47,776 nt of DNA from Deltaproteobacteria bacterium (GCA_019310725.1 JAFDDT010000002.1:1-47776), one strand, 5' to 3'. Counted from the stretch's first letter, positions 25,339-34,311 are shown. Translations and numbers: made by a program. The notes: generated by a model not told the origin, from the letters alone.

Positions 25339-26025
25339 CTATTGTAATCGACCAACTTCATTCACCATTTTGCTCGTTATCTCATCCATGACCTGAATTG
25401 CCTTTTGAGCAGACTCAAATACCCTGAGAGACATGACCATTTTAACCATTTCTCCTGTCGGATTAACATTTGATTGCTCTATGTAACCATTTTGAACATT
25501 GATGTTATCGGCAGTAAGTATGTCTCCCTCTTTTCCTTGGAACACATAGTATGAGCTGCCTTCTTTTCTAACAAGATCGGGGTTTCTGAAATCCGCTACA
25601 GAGATCGTATCTACTGGTTCATTGTCCACTACCACCCTCCCATCCCGCTCTATGGTCACGTTCTTTCCACTGATGCTGATAGGTCCGTTTTGACCGAGCA
25701 CAGGATCACCATTGTGGGTTACCAGGGTACGATCCACATCAAGCTTGAATGCGCCATCCCTGGTGTATCTAATCCCCCTGGGTGTCTGGATCTTGAAAAA
25801 ACCGGCAGTTTCCAAGGCAACATCCAGCTCGTTTCCCGTATAACGTATCGGACCAGGGGAAAAATCTGTGGTGGACCTGTTTTTCATGCTCAGTATTCGA
25901 TCAAACGAGATGATATCCTTTTTAAAGGCATTTGTGTTAATATTTGCAACATTATTAGCGATAGTATCGAATCTGAGCTTTTGTGCCAATGAGCCATCAA
26001 CTAACTTATAGATCCCTGATATCAA
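25339..26025 (-). CDS. flgF: Flagellar proximal rod protein FlgF
   Basis: A 228-residue rod protein: ISGIYKLVDGSLAQKLRFDTIANNVANINTNAFKKD at the N-terminus, GPISISGKNVTIERDGRVVVDNEPVDTI in the middle, and QSNVNPTGEMVKMVMSLRVFESAQKAIQVMDEITSKMVNEVG at the end. The start codon is TTG (26025), with GGGGTGA seven bases upstream; it is preferred because the family pattern begins within four residues of it. It is the first gene of the flgF-fliW unit and is preceded by a sigma-54 site at 26079-26094. Confidence 0.94.
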   Translation of the reverse strand: MISGIYKLVDGSLAQKLRFDTIANNVANINTNAFKKDIISFDRILSMKNRSTTDFSPGPIRYTGNELDVALETAGFFKIQTPRGIRYTRDGAFKLDVDRTLVTHNGDPVLGQNGPISISGKNVTIERDGRVVVDNEPVDTISVADFRNPDLVRKEGSSYYVFQGKEGDILTADNINVQNGYIEQSNVNPTGEMVKMVMSLRVFESAQKAIQVMDEITSKMVNEVGRLQ

Positions 26026-26078
26026 TTTCTTTCACCCCGCTTTTGCTTTTCTAAATTCTTTTTTCACTTGGTGTATAG

Positions 26079-26094
26079 AGCAATATCAGTGCCA
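26079..26094 (-). promoter_or_regulatory. Sigma-54 promoter of the flgF-fliW operon
   Basis: Minus-strand TGGCACTGATATTGCT matches TGGCAC-N5-TTGCW with correct GG-GC spacing of 12; one wobble position of the extended consensus (R at 7) is T. The predicted start near 26068 leaves a leader of about 43 bases before flgF. Confidence 0.75.
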
Positions 26095-26194
26095 GCCCAA
26101 ATAGCAGCCATAATCGTGTGTAACATACTAATAATACAGGAAAAATAAAATAGCATACCTGAAGCTGGTTACCTTTTGAAGGGGAAAAAAATGC

Positions 26195-26473
26195 CTACTG
26201 GAACTTTTCTCCCTTGGTAAGAGAATACACAAAGGCGAGTAATTCTGCGATAACAACGTAGAGGTGTGGGGGGATTTCTTGATTGATATCCAGTTGGGAT
26301 AAAAGCTCTATCAGGTCAGGATCATCCTGGATGTATATGTTATGTTCCCTGGCAATTTGGATGATCCTCTCAGCCACTTCCCCCTTGCCTTTGGCTATTA
26401 CCTGGGGTGCATTATCTACTTTTGCCTGATACTTAAGGGCAACCGCCTTCTTTTGTTTGTTTCTTGTTTTCAT
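26195..26473 (-). CDS. FlhB C-terminal-domain protein (FhlB/YlqH type)
   Basis: A 92-residue protein equivalent to the part of FlhB that lies just after its NPTH autocleavage site: AVALKYQAKVDNAPQVIAKGKGEVAERIIQIAREHNIYIQDDPDLIELLSQLDINQEIPPHLYVVIAELLAFVYSL. It has no membrane helices and no NP motif, so it resembles a pre-cut cytoplasmic switch domain. Bacillus YlqH and proteobacterial FhlB proteins have this form and can partly replace FlhB-CC. It follows a FliK-like gene by 172 bases. A role in export specificity is inferred; it is not essential in known cases. Confidence 0.88.
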   Translation of the reverse strand: MKTRNKQKKAVALKYQAKVDNAPQVIAKGKGEVAERIIQIAREHNIYIQDDPDLIELLSQLDINQEIPPHLYVVIAELLAFVYSLTKGEKFQ

Positions 26474-26645
26474 GATAGCTATTCAGCCACTAAGCCTGCC
26501 CTGGCGCGACTTCCTTGGAATATATTGCAATTTCTATGATATCTATCTAACTCAGACATATAGCCTAAAAATTGCATGCCAGGTCTGGGCGAGGGGCATA
26601 AAAGCACAAAGAAAAAATTAACAGAAATTGAATAACGGAGTTTTC

Positions 26646-27728
26646 TTAGGCAATCAGGTTTAGCGTATAGCCTTCATGCGGAATAATCTCTTGGATCAGT
26701 GACTCGCTAACCATCACCGGATCCTTGAGATGGCACTCCATGGACAGGACAGAAAAACCGCTTTCTTTTAGTCTATTGACAAGGAGCGGGATGCCTTTTT
26801 CAATATGTGCTTTGGTCTCCTTTTTGGTCAGCAAGAACCTTCCCTGTATCGCTTTCCCCTGAATGGAAAGATCTGCCCTCAGGGGTCCAAGCACGGATAA
26901 GTCCAACAAAAAGATAATCCTTGAGAGATCCTTACGAGCCTTTTTCTTTCGATGTTCACCCCGTTCCTTTTCGGGGAGCTGAATCAGTAACTGGCCAACG
27001 GTAAACACACCATGAGGAAGCTGGATCGGGACTGGGAGAAAAATCTTCCCTTCTTGCTCCAATCCAAGGTAGTTAAGGATCTGGATATGGGTAAGGGTCG
27101 ATACCATTCTTTTCATAAGGACTGCACTTTCTCCCTTGAGGCCAAGGAATTTTGATGCCAGCCCTTTTAAATCCCCATCTACGAGCCTGGCAAGGTTATC
27201 TCTTCCAATCTTTTTATTGTGTAATGCCTCTCTAAGTTTTGCCTCCCAATTTATACCTGATTTGTCAATGAGAAGCCTGAGAAGGTCTGGCTCCGATTTT
27301 GAGAATAGTTCGCGCGACAAATCATCCATCAATTCCTTAAATCTGGAGAGGGACTCTCTTGAAAGCCCATATTGATCTATGTTCTCAGAGATAGTTTTCC
27401 ATAGATTCTCCTTTACTGCAGACAGTATCCGAGCAATACCCGCGATATCTAGCTCAACAGGTTTTGTTCCGAGGAGCTTCAAAGTTAGAACAGGCAGCGT
27501 TTCTTGGACTTTCAATGATAAGATGCTCCCCTCGGCAAGTGGAACAGCGGTTCTAGCCATTACCCTTCTTCCTTTGATGAACAACAAGGCCTTGCCTAGA
27601 GAAGACGATTTCAGTACCGTTCCCTCAACAATTTCATTTTTGGATAGTGTGAGAAAGGATTCAGGATTTGCTTCTTTTTGAAGAGATATCTCGGAGGGTG
27701 AAGAGGATGGAGAAGTAACTTCTATCAA
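26646..27728 (-). CDS. Second FliK-like protein (Flg_hook-type C-terminus)
   Basis: A 360-residue protein with no close recognition over the N-terminal two thirds. Its end (DLSVLGPLRADLSIQGKAIQGRFLLTKKETKAHIEKGIPLLVNRLKESGFSVLSMECHL) follows the Flg_hook pattern of FliK (LG.l.v.l...g.l...f...........l..L...L...G), although the PxxLG core is degraded. The start is TTG at 27728, overlapping the preceding stop (TTGA) with AGAAGG six bases upstream; the next Met would remove about 56 residues. A FliK-like/FlhB-C pair resembles Bacillus ylqG-ylqH. Role in hook-length or export switching is inferred only. Confidence 0.7.
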   Translation of the reverse strand: MIEVTSPSSSPSEISLQKEANPESFLTLSKNEIVEGTVLKSSSLGKALLFIKGRRVMARTAVPLAEGSILSLKVQETLPVLTLKLLGTKPVELDIAGIARILSAVKENLWKTISENIDQYGLSRESLSRFKELMDDLSRELFSKSEPDLLRLLIDKSGINWEAKLREALHNKKIGRDNLARLVDGDLKGLASKFLGLKGESAVLMKRMVSTLTHIQILNYLGLEQEGKIFLPVPIQLPHGVFTVGQLLIQLPEKERGEHRKKKARKDLSRIIFLLDLSVLGPLRADLSIQGKAIQGRFLLTKKETKAHIEKGIPLLVNRLKESGFSVLSMECHLKDPVMVSESLIQEIIPHEGYTLNLIA

Positions 27729-28225
27729 GATAGACCTTCTTTTTTACCTATCTCTGAAAGTTTTTGCTTTAGATGCAATACAAGTTTCACCTCTTCGCTG
27801 GGGATTGAAAGCCTCTTCGCTATTTCTTCCAGATCATAACCTTCACCTGCCAAGGCGATAATCTGTTTCTCTTGGCTATCAGGAGAAAGAGGGTTGTATC
27901 CTGAATCTGCATCCTGCTGAGCATGCGACGAAATCAATGCATCCGCCCTTTGCAACAACCTGTTCAAAGTCCCTATCTTCTTGTCCAATTGCTCATTAAC
28001 TCGCTTGATAAGATGATGTTTTTCCTCTAATTGCACCTTAAATTGTTGTGCCATTTTGTCTGCGTCCGCAAAGAGCGATTCAAATATCTTGATTGTCTTA
28101 TCAAATGATTTACCTTTGTTGGCATAGCGTAATCTTCTAACAACAAATACGAAAACAACAATAATGATAATATCAATCCCAATTTGAGAAAACATCAGGA
28201 GTTGAAGCTCAGTAGTAGTCGACAT
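27725..28225 (-). CDS. SwrB/DUF2802-like membrane-anchored coiled-coil protein
   Basis: A 166-residue protein with one N-terminal membrane helix (IGIDIIIIVVFVFVVRRL, residues about 15-32) and a long coiled coil (residues about 40-95). The C-terminal helix-turn-helix-like segment IALAGEGYDLEEIAKRLSIPSEEVKLVLHL (residues about 122-150) and the overall layout match SwrB of Bacillus and DUF2802 proteins of Gram-negative flagellar clusters, which support assembly of the export apparatus or basal body. It overlaps the FliK-like gene by four bases and follows the small charged gene by two. Confidence 0.7.
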   Translation of the reverse strand: MSTTTELQLLMFSQIGIDIIIIVVFVFVVRRLRYANKGKSFDKTIKIFESLFADADKMAQQFKVQLEEKHHLIKRVNEQLDKKIGTLNRLLQRADALISSHAQQDADSGYNPLSPDSQEKQIIALAGEGYDLEEIAKRLSIPSEEVKLVLHLKQKLSEIGKKEGLS

Positions 28226-28227
28226 AG

Positions 28228-28533
28228 CTAGACCCTGACATCTATCAGGCTTCCCTCAGATAGATTTGATGCCTCTTCTGATTGTCCCTTCTTTGAACCT
28301 TTTCCATCTTGTCCCGAGCCTTTCTTTTTCTTTCTCTCTTCATCCTCTTCAATCCCTATCTTCTTGGCAGTTTCAAATTCCTGTACCTTTGTCCTATCCT
28401 CTTTATTCTTCTTCTCTGTTTGCTGGGCAACAAATTGTTGATTCAACTCCAGGTTCTGCCTTCTGACATTCTGCGCCTCTTTCACAGCACTTCCCTGCCC
28501 CAGGACGATATTCATGTCTGTTGTGCTTGCCAT
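28228..28533 (-). CDS. Small charged protein of unknown function in flagellar operon
   Basis: A 101-residue, highly hydrophilic protein, not recognised. Residues 20-75 are dominated by Lys, Glu and Gln (QQFVAQQTEKKNKEDRTK; EEDEERKKKKGSGQDGKG), suggesting a helical or disordered region, and the end is SLIDVRV. It has an ATG with a purine-rich leader and is two bases upstream of the SwrB-like gene, so it is very likely translated. No membrane helix or signal peptide. It may be a flagellar-cluster accessory factor. Confidence 0.65.
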   Translation of the reverse strand: MASTTDMNIVLGQGSAVKEAQNVRRQNLELNQQFVAQQTEKKNKEDRTKVQEFETAKKIGIEEDEERKKKKGSGQDGKGSKKGQSEEASNLSEGSLIDVRV

Positions 28534-28683
28534 TTCTTCTCCTACCTGGCAAATGAGCAGTATTGGTTCTTACTACTGAGAGCATCAAATAGTTTGCAAT
28601 ATCGGGAGGGGCATGAGGTGTTCCCTATCGGTGTTTAGAAATGCCACCTACCCCTGGCAAGGGCTGCCTACAAAGACAAAAAA

Positions 28684-29346
28684 TCAAACAGCCAGAAATT
28701 TTGTTACATATACTTCATGAACCTCCCCGGTAGACAAGGCGCTATTTACTCCGCCGATTATGAGCTTCTTCAGGCTTTCTAAGGGAGGAACCTCATTTCT
28801 ATTACTCATCTCCCTGGTTAATATATCGTAAATGATTCCCCTAAGCTCTTTCTTCCTCTCCGTCATCTGTCTCCTTATCTCTTTATTCGGCAATTTAAAG
28901 GAAATACTTAAAGAGACATACGTAAATTCCCTGTTCTCTGGAATCGGGATAATAAATGAATCAAACGGGAGTAATTGCTCTCCGGGGATTGATACCATGG
29001 AAATAGGGACCGTCTCACTGTGTTGCCTCGATAATCCTTTAGATTTCTCCTCTTTCAGATAAAGATATCCTATTCCTATCAAAACACAGAGCCCGATTGC
29101 GCTCACTACCCATAATCCCTTTTTACTGCTCCCTCTCCTGTCTGGATGATAAGCGTTTTTCTTCCCTGGAATTGGTTTGGTTTCGGCGTCATCTGATTCA
29201 TCTAATTCATCTCCAGAAAACTGTTCCTCTTCAAGGCCTTCCGATCTCCCCTGTTCTGAGCCTTCTTCAGTCTCCTCTTCCTCCAATTCATCTAATTCAC
29301 CTCCCTTGAGTCCCGTTGCATCTTCATCGTTCTCTGGAGAAGCCAT
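28684..29346 (-). CDS. Second FliL-like protein with acidic cytoplasmic tail
   Basis: A 220-residue protein. The first 50 residues are strongly acidic (ELDELEEEETEEGSEQGRSE). A single membrane helix (GLWVVSAIGLCVLIGIGYLYL, about residues 76-96) is followed by a periplasmic domain resembling FliL: FDSFIIPIPENREFTYVSLSISFKLPN, then LRGIIYDILTREMSNRNEVPPLESLKKLIIGGVNSAL and a C-terminal VYVTKFLAV. Classical FliL also lies in this cluster (39249-39752). The frame opens at a TTG (29352), but ATG 29346 is preferred, starting two bases after the fliA stop. A stator or basal-body accessory role is inferred. Confidence 0.78.
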   Translation of the reverse strand: MASPENDEDATGLKGGELDELEEEETEEGSEQGRSEGLEEEQFSGDELDESDDAETKPIPGKKNAYHPDRRGSSKKGLWVVSAIGLCVLIGIGYLYLKEEKSKGLSRQHSETVPISMVSIPGEQLLPFDSFIIPIPENREFTYVSLSISFKLPNKEIRRQMTERKKELRGIIYDILTREMSNRNEVPPLESLKKLIIGGVNSALSTGEVHEVYVTKFLAV

Positions 29347-29348
29347 GA

Positions 29349-30107
29349 TCAACCCTCGTAATATGCTCTAAGCTTTGACCTCAAACGTATTATTGCCTTT
29401 GAGTGAATTTGAGATATCCTTGACTCTGTTAGGCCGAGCACCCCAGCTATTTCCTTTAATGTTAATTCTTCATAGTAATACAGCGCTACAACCAACTGCT
29501 CCTTTTCTGAAAGCTCTGAAAGAACCTGAGAAATAACATTCTTCAGTTCCTTCACCTCTAATGCATCAAAAGGGGATGGACCAGCTGAGGTCTGTTTGGT
29601 GAATGCCGGGGTAGACCCATCTGGCATAACCTTGTCAAGGCTGAGAAGACCTACACCCTGGGCTCTGCTGATCAACTTGTAGTATGTATCAATATCAATA
29701 TCAAGCTCTTGGGCAACCTCTGCATCATCTGGCTCTCTACTAAGTCTCGAATTCAAAGCCAGCAAAGCATCCTCGACCCGATGGATGTCTTTCCTGACAG
29801 ACCGGGGAATCCAGTCCATCTTTCTCAACTCATCTAATATTGCCCCGCGTATCCTGTGCTCTGCGTAAGTCTGAAATTTGATCCCCATCTCTGAGTCAAA
29901 TTTATCAAGGGCATCTAGCAGCCCCACTATCCCTGCACTGATAAGCTCTTCTGTCGATATATTGGGGGGAACTCTCATCGCCATCCTGCCAGCAATATAT
30001 CTTACGAGGGGGGCATACTTAACAACAAGCTCTTCTCTGAACTTTGGGTCCACTTTTCCCTGTTCTATTTCGTAGCACTGTTGATATTTATTAATCCCTG
30101 CCTTCAT
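29349..30107 (-). CDS. fliA: RNA polymerase sigma factor FliA (sigma-28)
   Basis: A 252-residue sigma-70-family factor of FliA type. Region 2: ELISAGIVGLLDALDKFDSEMGIKFQTYAEHRIRGAILDELRKMDWIPRSVR. Region 4: LSELSEKEQLVVALYYYEELTLKEIAGVLGLTESRISQIHSKAIIRLRSKL. It would transcribe late flagellar genes (flagellin, chemotaxis), none of which is in this window. It overlaps flhG by 17 bases and so is made with the mid-class operon. Its usual anti-sigma factor FlgM is not evident anywhere in the window. Confidence 0.97.
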   Translation of the reverse strand: MKAGINKYQQCYEIEQGKVDPKFREELVVKYAPLVRYIAGRMAMRVPPNISTEELISAGIVGLLDALDKFDSEMGIKFQTYAEHRIRGAILDELRKMDWIPRSVRKDIHRVEDALLALNSRLSREPDDAEVAQELDIDIDTYYKLISRAQGVGLLSLDKVMPDGSTPAFTKQTSAGPSPFDALEVKELKNVISQVLSELSEKEQLVVALYYYEELTLKEIAGVLGLTESRISQIHSKAIIRLRSKLRAYYEG

Positions 30108-31023
30108 TCCCTTGATCCGGCATTCCTGCCATTAGTTTTTTCCAGAAGAATTTAATGTTACCGTCAATAGGGCTTGTATCTGTCTGCTTAAGGAGATAAT
30201 GAGCCAGTTCTTTGAAGCCCTTACTTGATGATGACCCAGGGTAAGAACATACTACCGGTTCCCTTCTCGTCACTGCCTGTTGCAAGCGGCTATCCCATGG
30301 GATAAATCCAGCATAATCTATTGATATACCGCCCATAAAGCGCGCCACAACCTTGCTCAGGTTCTGATACACCGACCGTGCCTCTTTTTCATCTTCGGCC
30401 ATATTTACCAAAAGAAGAAAGCTCTTCGTCCCATGCTGACGGAACATCACTTTCATAAGGGCATAGGCATCGGTAATAGAGGTGGGTTCTGGGGTTACAA
30501 TGACGATCCTTTCTTGCGCTGCCAGGTTGAAATAAATAACATTTGAGGAGATCCCTGCACCGGTATCAATCAACAGGATATCAAAGCTGTTATTCAAGGT
30601 ATCAAACTCCTGGAGGAGGTTTATTTTTTGGCCTTCTGTCAGGTGCACCAATTCCTGCACACCTGAACTTGCAGGCATAACTGCAACGCCTTCTGGCCCG
30701 GTAACGATGATCTGAGATAGCTCCTTTTCACCTCTTATGACATCGTCAATGGTGTGCTTGGGATTAAGACCATAGATAATATCAATATTCGCCAGCCCGA
30801 GATCGGCATCAAAGATTAAAACCTTTTTCCCCATCCTTTGACATGCAATGGCAACGTTACCAACTGCATTTGTTTTCCCTACACCACCCTTGCCACTCGT
30901 AATGGCAATGACCCTGGGTTTGGTTTGTAGCGGGAATGATTGAGATTGCTTATTCCTTCTCAGCCGGTAAATTTTATCAGATTTTCCCTTTACCATTCTT
31001 CTTAACCCTGTTGCCTGATCCAT
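30091..31023 (-). CDS. flhG: Flagellar number regulator FlhG (FleN/YlxH, MinD-like ATPase)
   Basis: A 310-residue ParA/MinD-family ATPase. The deviant Walker A is ITSGKGGVGKTN (residues 41-52); Walker B-like segments are VLIFDADLGLANIDIIYGL and ILLIDTGAGIS. The N-terminal Gln-containing extension (residues 1-35, DQATGLRRM) corresponds to the DQAxxLR motif that stimulates the FlhF GTPase. The frame starts at TTG 31038, but ATG 31023 has GGAGAG seven bases upstream and gives MDQATGLRRM. Works with FlhF to set flagellar number and place. Confidence 0.95.
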   Translation of the reverse strand: MDQATGLRRMVKGKSDKIYRLRRNKQSQSFPLQTKPRVIAITSGKGGVGKTNAVGNVAIACQRMGKKVLIFDADLGLANIDIIYGLNPKHTIDDVIRGEKELSQIIVTGPEGVAVMPASSGVQELVHLTEGQKINLLQEFDTLNNSFDILLIDTGAGISSNVIYFNLAAQERIVIVTPEPTSITDAYALMKVMFRQHGTKSFLLLVNMAEDEKEARSVYQNLSKVVARFMGGISIDYAGFIPWDSRLQQAVTRREPVVCSYPGSSSSKGFKELAHYLLKQTDTSPIDGNIKFFWKKLMAGMPDQGNEGRD

Positions 31024-31049
31024 CGATTCGCTCTCCAACGAAAAACAGA

Positions 31050-32105
31050 TTAATCTCTATTCAATAACAATTTTAAGATCTTCCCCTTATGTGCCCTCTC
31101 AATATCCTCTGGTACATTCTGCCCCGTAGTAAGGTAGGAAATAGGTGCCCGCAGTCTCATTATCTGGTTTATTACTGATCCACCAGTTTCTGCTTCATCT
31201 ATCTTGGTAAATATATAGCTTTGAAATCCCAGGGGGCTGAAATTGAGAGCCGTTTGGTTCATCTCTGACTCGCTAGTTGCAACGCTCAGAAGCAGATGAG
31301 AACTTATAGCTAAATCATTGGTCATCATCTCCTTAAGTGTCTGTATCCTGTTCGTATCATACTGGCTCTGGCCTGCGGTATCGATCAACACAACATCGGT
31401 CCTTTCCATTCTCTTCAGGGCAAAAAGTAAATCTTTTCTCGTAAATGCTGGAAAACAGGGTATACCTAAAATATGTGCATAGGTCTTGAGCTGTTCCATA
31501 GCACCTATCCTGTAGTTGTCTATAGAGATGAGGCCCACTTTTTTCTCTGCCTTGAGCATGAGCTGTGCAGCGAGCTTTGCAATGGTAGTGGTCTTTCCCA
31601 CGCCGGTTGTACCGACAAAGGCTGCAACTATCTGCCTTTTATCACTTGGTACAAAGGGATCTCTTACTTCGATTACCTCTGTAATCGCTTTGATCGTTCT
31701 CTCACGGATAGCCTTAACAGAGGCGGCCGAGACTCCATTTAGTGCTCCAGCCTTTTCCAGAAAGAGCTTGGCATAATGATCCCTAACGCCGCTCCTGATC
31801 AGTTGTGCATAGAGATCGGTGAGAGCAGGATTCAGTATTATTCTTTCGAACGTGCCACCAGAATGATTTAAAAGATAGATCATTTCTCTAATACTCATCA
31901 GTTCTGATTTTACTTCCCCCAAAGGACTCAGATTGGTGTGAGAATCGTGATCTCCTGCTGGCACTGCAGCAATCTCAAACAGACTGTTTTCACCCTTTTC
32001 CCCCAATTTCTTTGTAGAAAGTATCATAGCTTCCGGACCCAAAACATTCTTAACCATAGCCATGGCCTCTTTAATCGTGCCCGCCTGGTATTTTTTAACC
32101 TGCAT
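31050..32105 (-). CDS. flhF: Flagellar placement GTPase FlhF
   Basis: A 351-residue SRP-family GTPase. The N-terminal basic part is MQVKKYQAGTIKEAMAMVKNVLGPEAMILSTK; the NG domain carries G1 FVGTTGVGKTTTIAKLAA (P-loop G165-T172), IDNYRIGAMEQLKTYA, G3 VLIDTAGQSQYD and G4-like FTKIDEAETGG. It marks the pole where the flagellum is built and recruits early basal-body proteins. It overlaps flhA by 11 bases and precedes flhG, the usual order, so a polar or number-controlled flagellum is likely. Confidence 0.96.
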   Translation of the reverse strand: MQVKKYQAGTIKEAMAMVKNVLGPEAMILSTKKLGEKGENSLFEIAAVPAGDHDSHTNLSPLGEVKSELMSIREMIYLLNHSGGTFERIILNPALTDLYAQLIRSGVRDHYAKLFLEKAGALNGVSAASVKAIRERTIKAITEVIEVRDPFVPSDKRQIVAAFVGTTGVGKTTTIAKLAAQLMLKAEKKVGLISIDNYRIGAMEQLKTYAHILGIPCFPAFTRKDLLFALKRMERTDVVLIDTAGQSQYDTNRIQTLKEMMTNDLAISSHLLLSVATSESEMNQTALNFSPLGFQSYIFTKIDEAETGGSVINQIMRLRAPISYLTTGQNVPEDIERAHKGKILKLLLNRD

Positions 32106-34182
32106 AGCCTGAGTTCACCTCTCCAATGGATTGAAATCTTATGTCACTTAGTAGCTCACTCTGAGACAACACTATCAAAGAAGGAACAAACTGTTCTACC
32201 AATTGCTTTAGATGTCTTCGCAACGTCGGTGATGTTAGAAGAATCGGTTGAATATTTCTTGCCATGGCCTTTTCCGCCTCCTCTTTGATAGAGGCAAGAA
32301 TTGGATCTGCAACCTTTGGATCAACAGAGAGATACGAGCCGTGTTCCGTCTTCTGTATGCCTTTGAGCAGTACGTCTTCTACATCCTGAGCCACGGTTAT
32401 CAGTTTCAGCACGCCATCTTCTCCCATGTGAGGGCCGATAATAGATCTGGAGAGCTTGTGTCTCACGTATTCGGTTAGAAGCTCTGGGTCCTTTGTCAGG
32501 GGGGCGTAGTCGGCGAGGGTCTCTACAATGGTTAATATGTCCCTTATAGAAATGCGCTCCCGTAAGAGATTTTGTAAGACCTTTTGCACACCCCCCAAGG
32601 AAAGGAGATTCGGCACCAACTCCTCAACCGCCTTCGGATATGACCTGCTCAGATTATCAAGCAAGTTTTGAACCTCTTGCCGACCCAATAATTCTGAGAG
32701 GTGCTTTCGAAGGACTTCAGTCAGATGGGTAGCCATAATCGTAACATTATCAACCACTGTGTAGCCGGCAAGCTTTGCTTCTTCTTTCCTTGCCTCCGGT
32801 ATCCAAATCGCAGGAAGATTAAATGAAGGCTCCTGTGTTTCTATTCCCGAAATTTTTCGAGTGGCATCTCCGGGGTCCATAGCCAAATAGTGATTCACCA
32901 TCAATTGAGCGCCCGCTACCTTCACCCCTTTCAGCAGAATCTGGTACTCAGCTGAATCTAATTGAAGATTATCTCTGATATGGATCGGTGGTATTACCAA
33001 ACCCATCTCAACGGCAAACTGTCGTCTGATTGATCGAACCCTATCCAGAAATTCTCCACCCTGTTCTCTATCAACCAGGGGGATGAGACCATATCCTACT
33101 TCCAGTTCAAGAGGGTCTACCAGCAGCAGGTGCTCCACCGGTTCAGGCCCTACCTCCACCTTCTCCTTCTTCCTTGTCTCGATCTCTTTTTCTTTCAATG
33201 CCTGCGTTCTCCTGCTCGCAAGGTAGACGCTGCCCGCAATGATTATGGAGAGCATTATGAACGGCACGTGTGGTAAACCAGGAATAAGCCCGAAAAAGAA
33301 GATGGTGAACGCAGCAAGATAGATAGCCTTTGGATAACCAAAAAACTGCTTCCCGAATTCCTTTCCCATGGTGTCTTCTGATGCTGCTCTGCTGACCACT
33401 ATACCGGCTGCAGTTGATATGGTAAGTGCAGGGATCTGTGATACGAGCCCATCACCGATAGTCAAAAGAGTATAGGCCTGCGCAGCGTCAATAGCAGACA
33501 TCTTTCTTTGGAGTACCCCGATGACAAACCCGCCAATAATATTGATAAGTGCAATAATTATCCCTGCGATTGCGTCTCCTCTCACAAATTTCGCTGCACC
33601 ATCCATTGCTCCATGGAATTCAGCCTCCCGTGCAATCGTGCTTCGGCGCCGCTTCGCCTCATTCTCATCTATCAGTCCCGCGTTTAGATCTGCGTCGATG
33701 CTCATCTGTTTTCCAGGCATTGCATCGAGTGTAAATCGCGCAGCAACCTCAGCAATCCTGGTGGCGCCCTTTGTAATAACTACAAAATTAACTATAACCA
33801 GGATAACAAAGACGATCATGCCTACTACGTAGTCCCCTCCAACCACAAAACTTCCAAAAGACTTGATAACCTTCCCTGCTGCCAGAGGCCCCTCGTTGCC
33901 ATGGAGCAGTATCAAACGAGTAGATGCCACATTGAGAGAAAGTCGAAATAGGGTCATCACCAAAAGCAGCGACGGAAATATGGAAAAATCCAGGGGTTTG
34001 AGTGAATACATTGCAATCAGGAGGATAGTTATCGACAGGGTGATATTCAGGGCCAGAAGGAAATCCAGGAGCATAGGTGGTAGCGGGATAATCATAACCA
34101 CAAGCACCGTAACCACCCCAACAACCGTCAACATCTCGCTGACAACGGCAGGACTCGATTTTGATTCTATGACATCTTCCAT
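32095..34182 (-). CDS. flhA: Flagellar export gate protein FlhA
   Basis: A 695-residue export-gate protein. The N-terminal half has about eight membrane helices with the FHIPEP-family block (LLLVMTLFRLSLNVASTRLIL; FVVITKGATRIAEVAARFTLDAMPGKQMSIDADLNAG). The C-terminal cytoplasmic domain (from about residue 345) includes GYGLIPLVD and GAQLMVNHYLAMDPGD. It channels substrates through the type III export gate. The ATG follows directly on a repeat leader (TTTAGGCACTTACA) without a normal SD; the same leader precedes fliR. Confidence 0.98.
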   Translation of the reverse strand: MEDVIESKSSPAVVSEMLTVVGVVTVLVVMIIPLPPMLLDFLLALNITLSITILLIAMYSLKPLDFSIFPSLLLVMTLFRLSLNVASTRLILLHGNEGPLAAGKVIKSFGSFVVGGDYVVGMIVFVILVIVNFVVITKGATRIAEVAARFTLDAMPGKQMSIDADLNAGLIDENEAKRRRSTIAREAEFHGAMDGAAKFVRGDAIAGIIIALINIIGGFVIGVLQRKMSAIDAAQAYTLLTIGDGLVSQIPALTISTAAGIVVSRAASEDTMGKEFGKQFFGYPKAIYLAAFTIFFFGLIPGLPHVPFIMLSIIIAGSVYLASRRTQALKEKEIETRKKEKVEVGPEPVEHLLLVDPLELEVGYGLIPLVDREQGGEFLDRVRSIRRQFAVEMGLVIPPIHIRDNLQLDSAEYQILLKGVKVAGAQLMVNHYLAMDPGDATRKISGIETQEPSFNLPAIWIPEARKEEAKLAGYTVVDNVTIMATHLTEVLRKHLSELLGRQEVQNLLDNLSRSYPKAVEELVPNLLSLGGVQKVLQNLLRERISIRDILTIVETLADYAPLTKDPELLTEYVRHKLSRSIIGPHMGEDGVLKLITVAQDVEDVLLKGIQKTEHGSYLSVDPKVADPILASIKEEAEKAMARNIQPILLTSPTLRRHLKQLVEQFVPSLIVLSQSELLSDIRFQSIGEVNSGYAG

Positions 34183-34311
34183 TGTAAGTGCCTAAAGTGC
34201 GCTATGGTGCCTAAATTGCCTAAAGTTACTAATACCTACTGTTTACTCCCTACTGGCTATTAAGTACCCGTTGTGTAATCCCTCAATTCCTAAATCCCTC
34301 AATTTCCGCTA
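34177..34311. repeat. Intergenic repeat copy A (flhB-flhA junction)
   Basis: This spacer and its counterpart before fliR (36165-36300) share 28 identical bases beginning inside the start codon context (34177-34204 versus 36165-36192). They also share a second block around CCTACTG-TTACTCCCTACTG and CTATTAAGTACCC, then TGTAATCCCT words. The right end runs a few bases into flhB's 3' end (34299). It separates flhB from flhA by 116 bases in an otherwise tightly packed operon. Confidence 0.85.
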
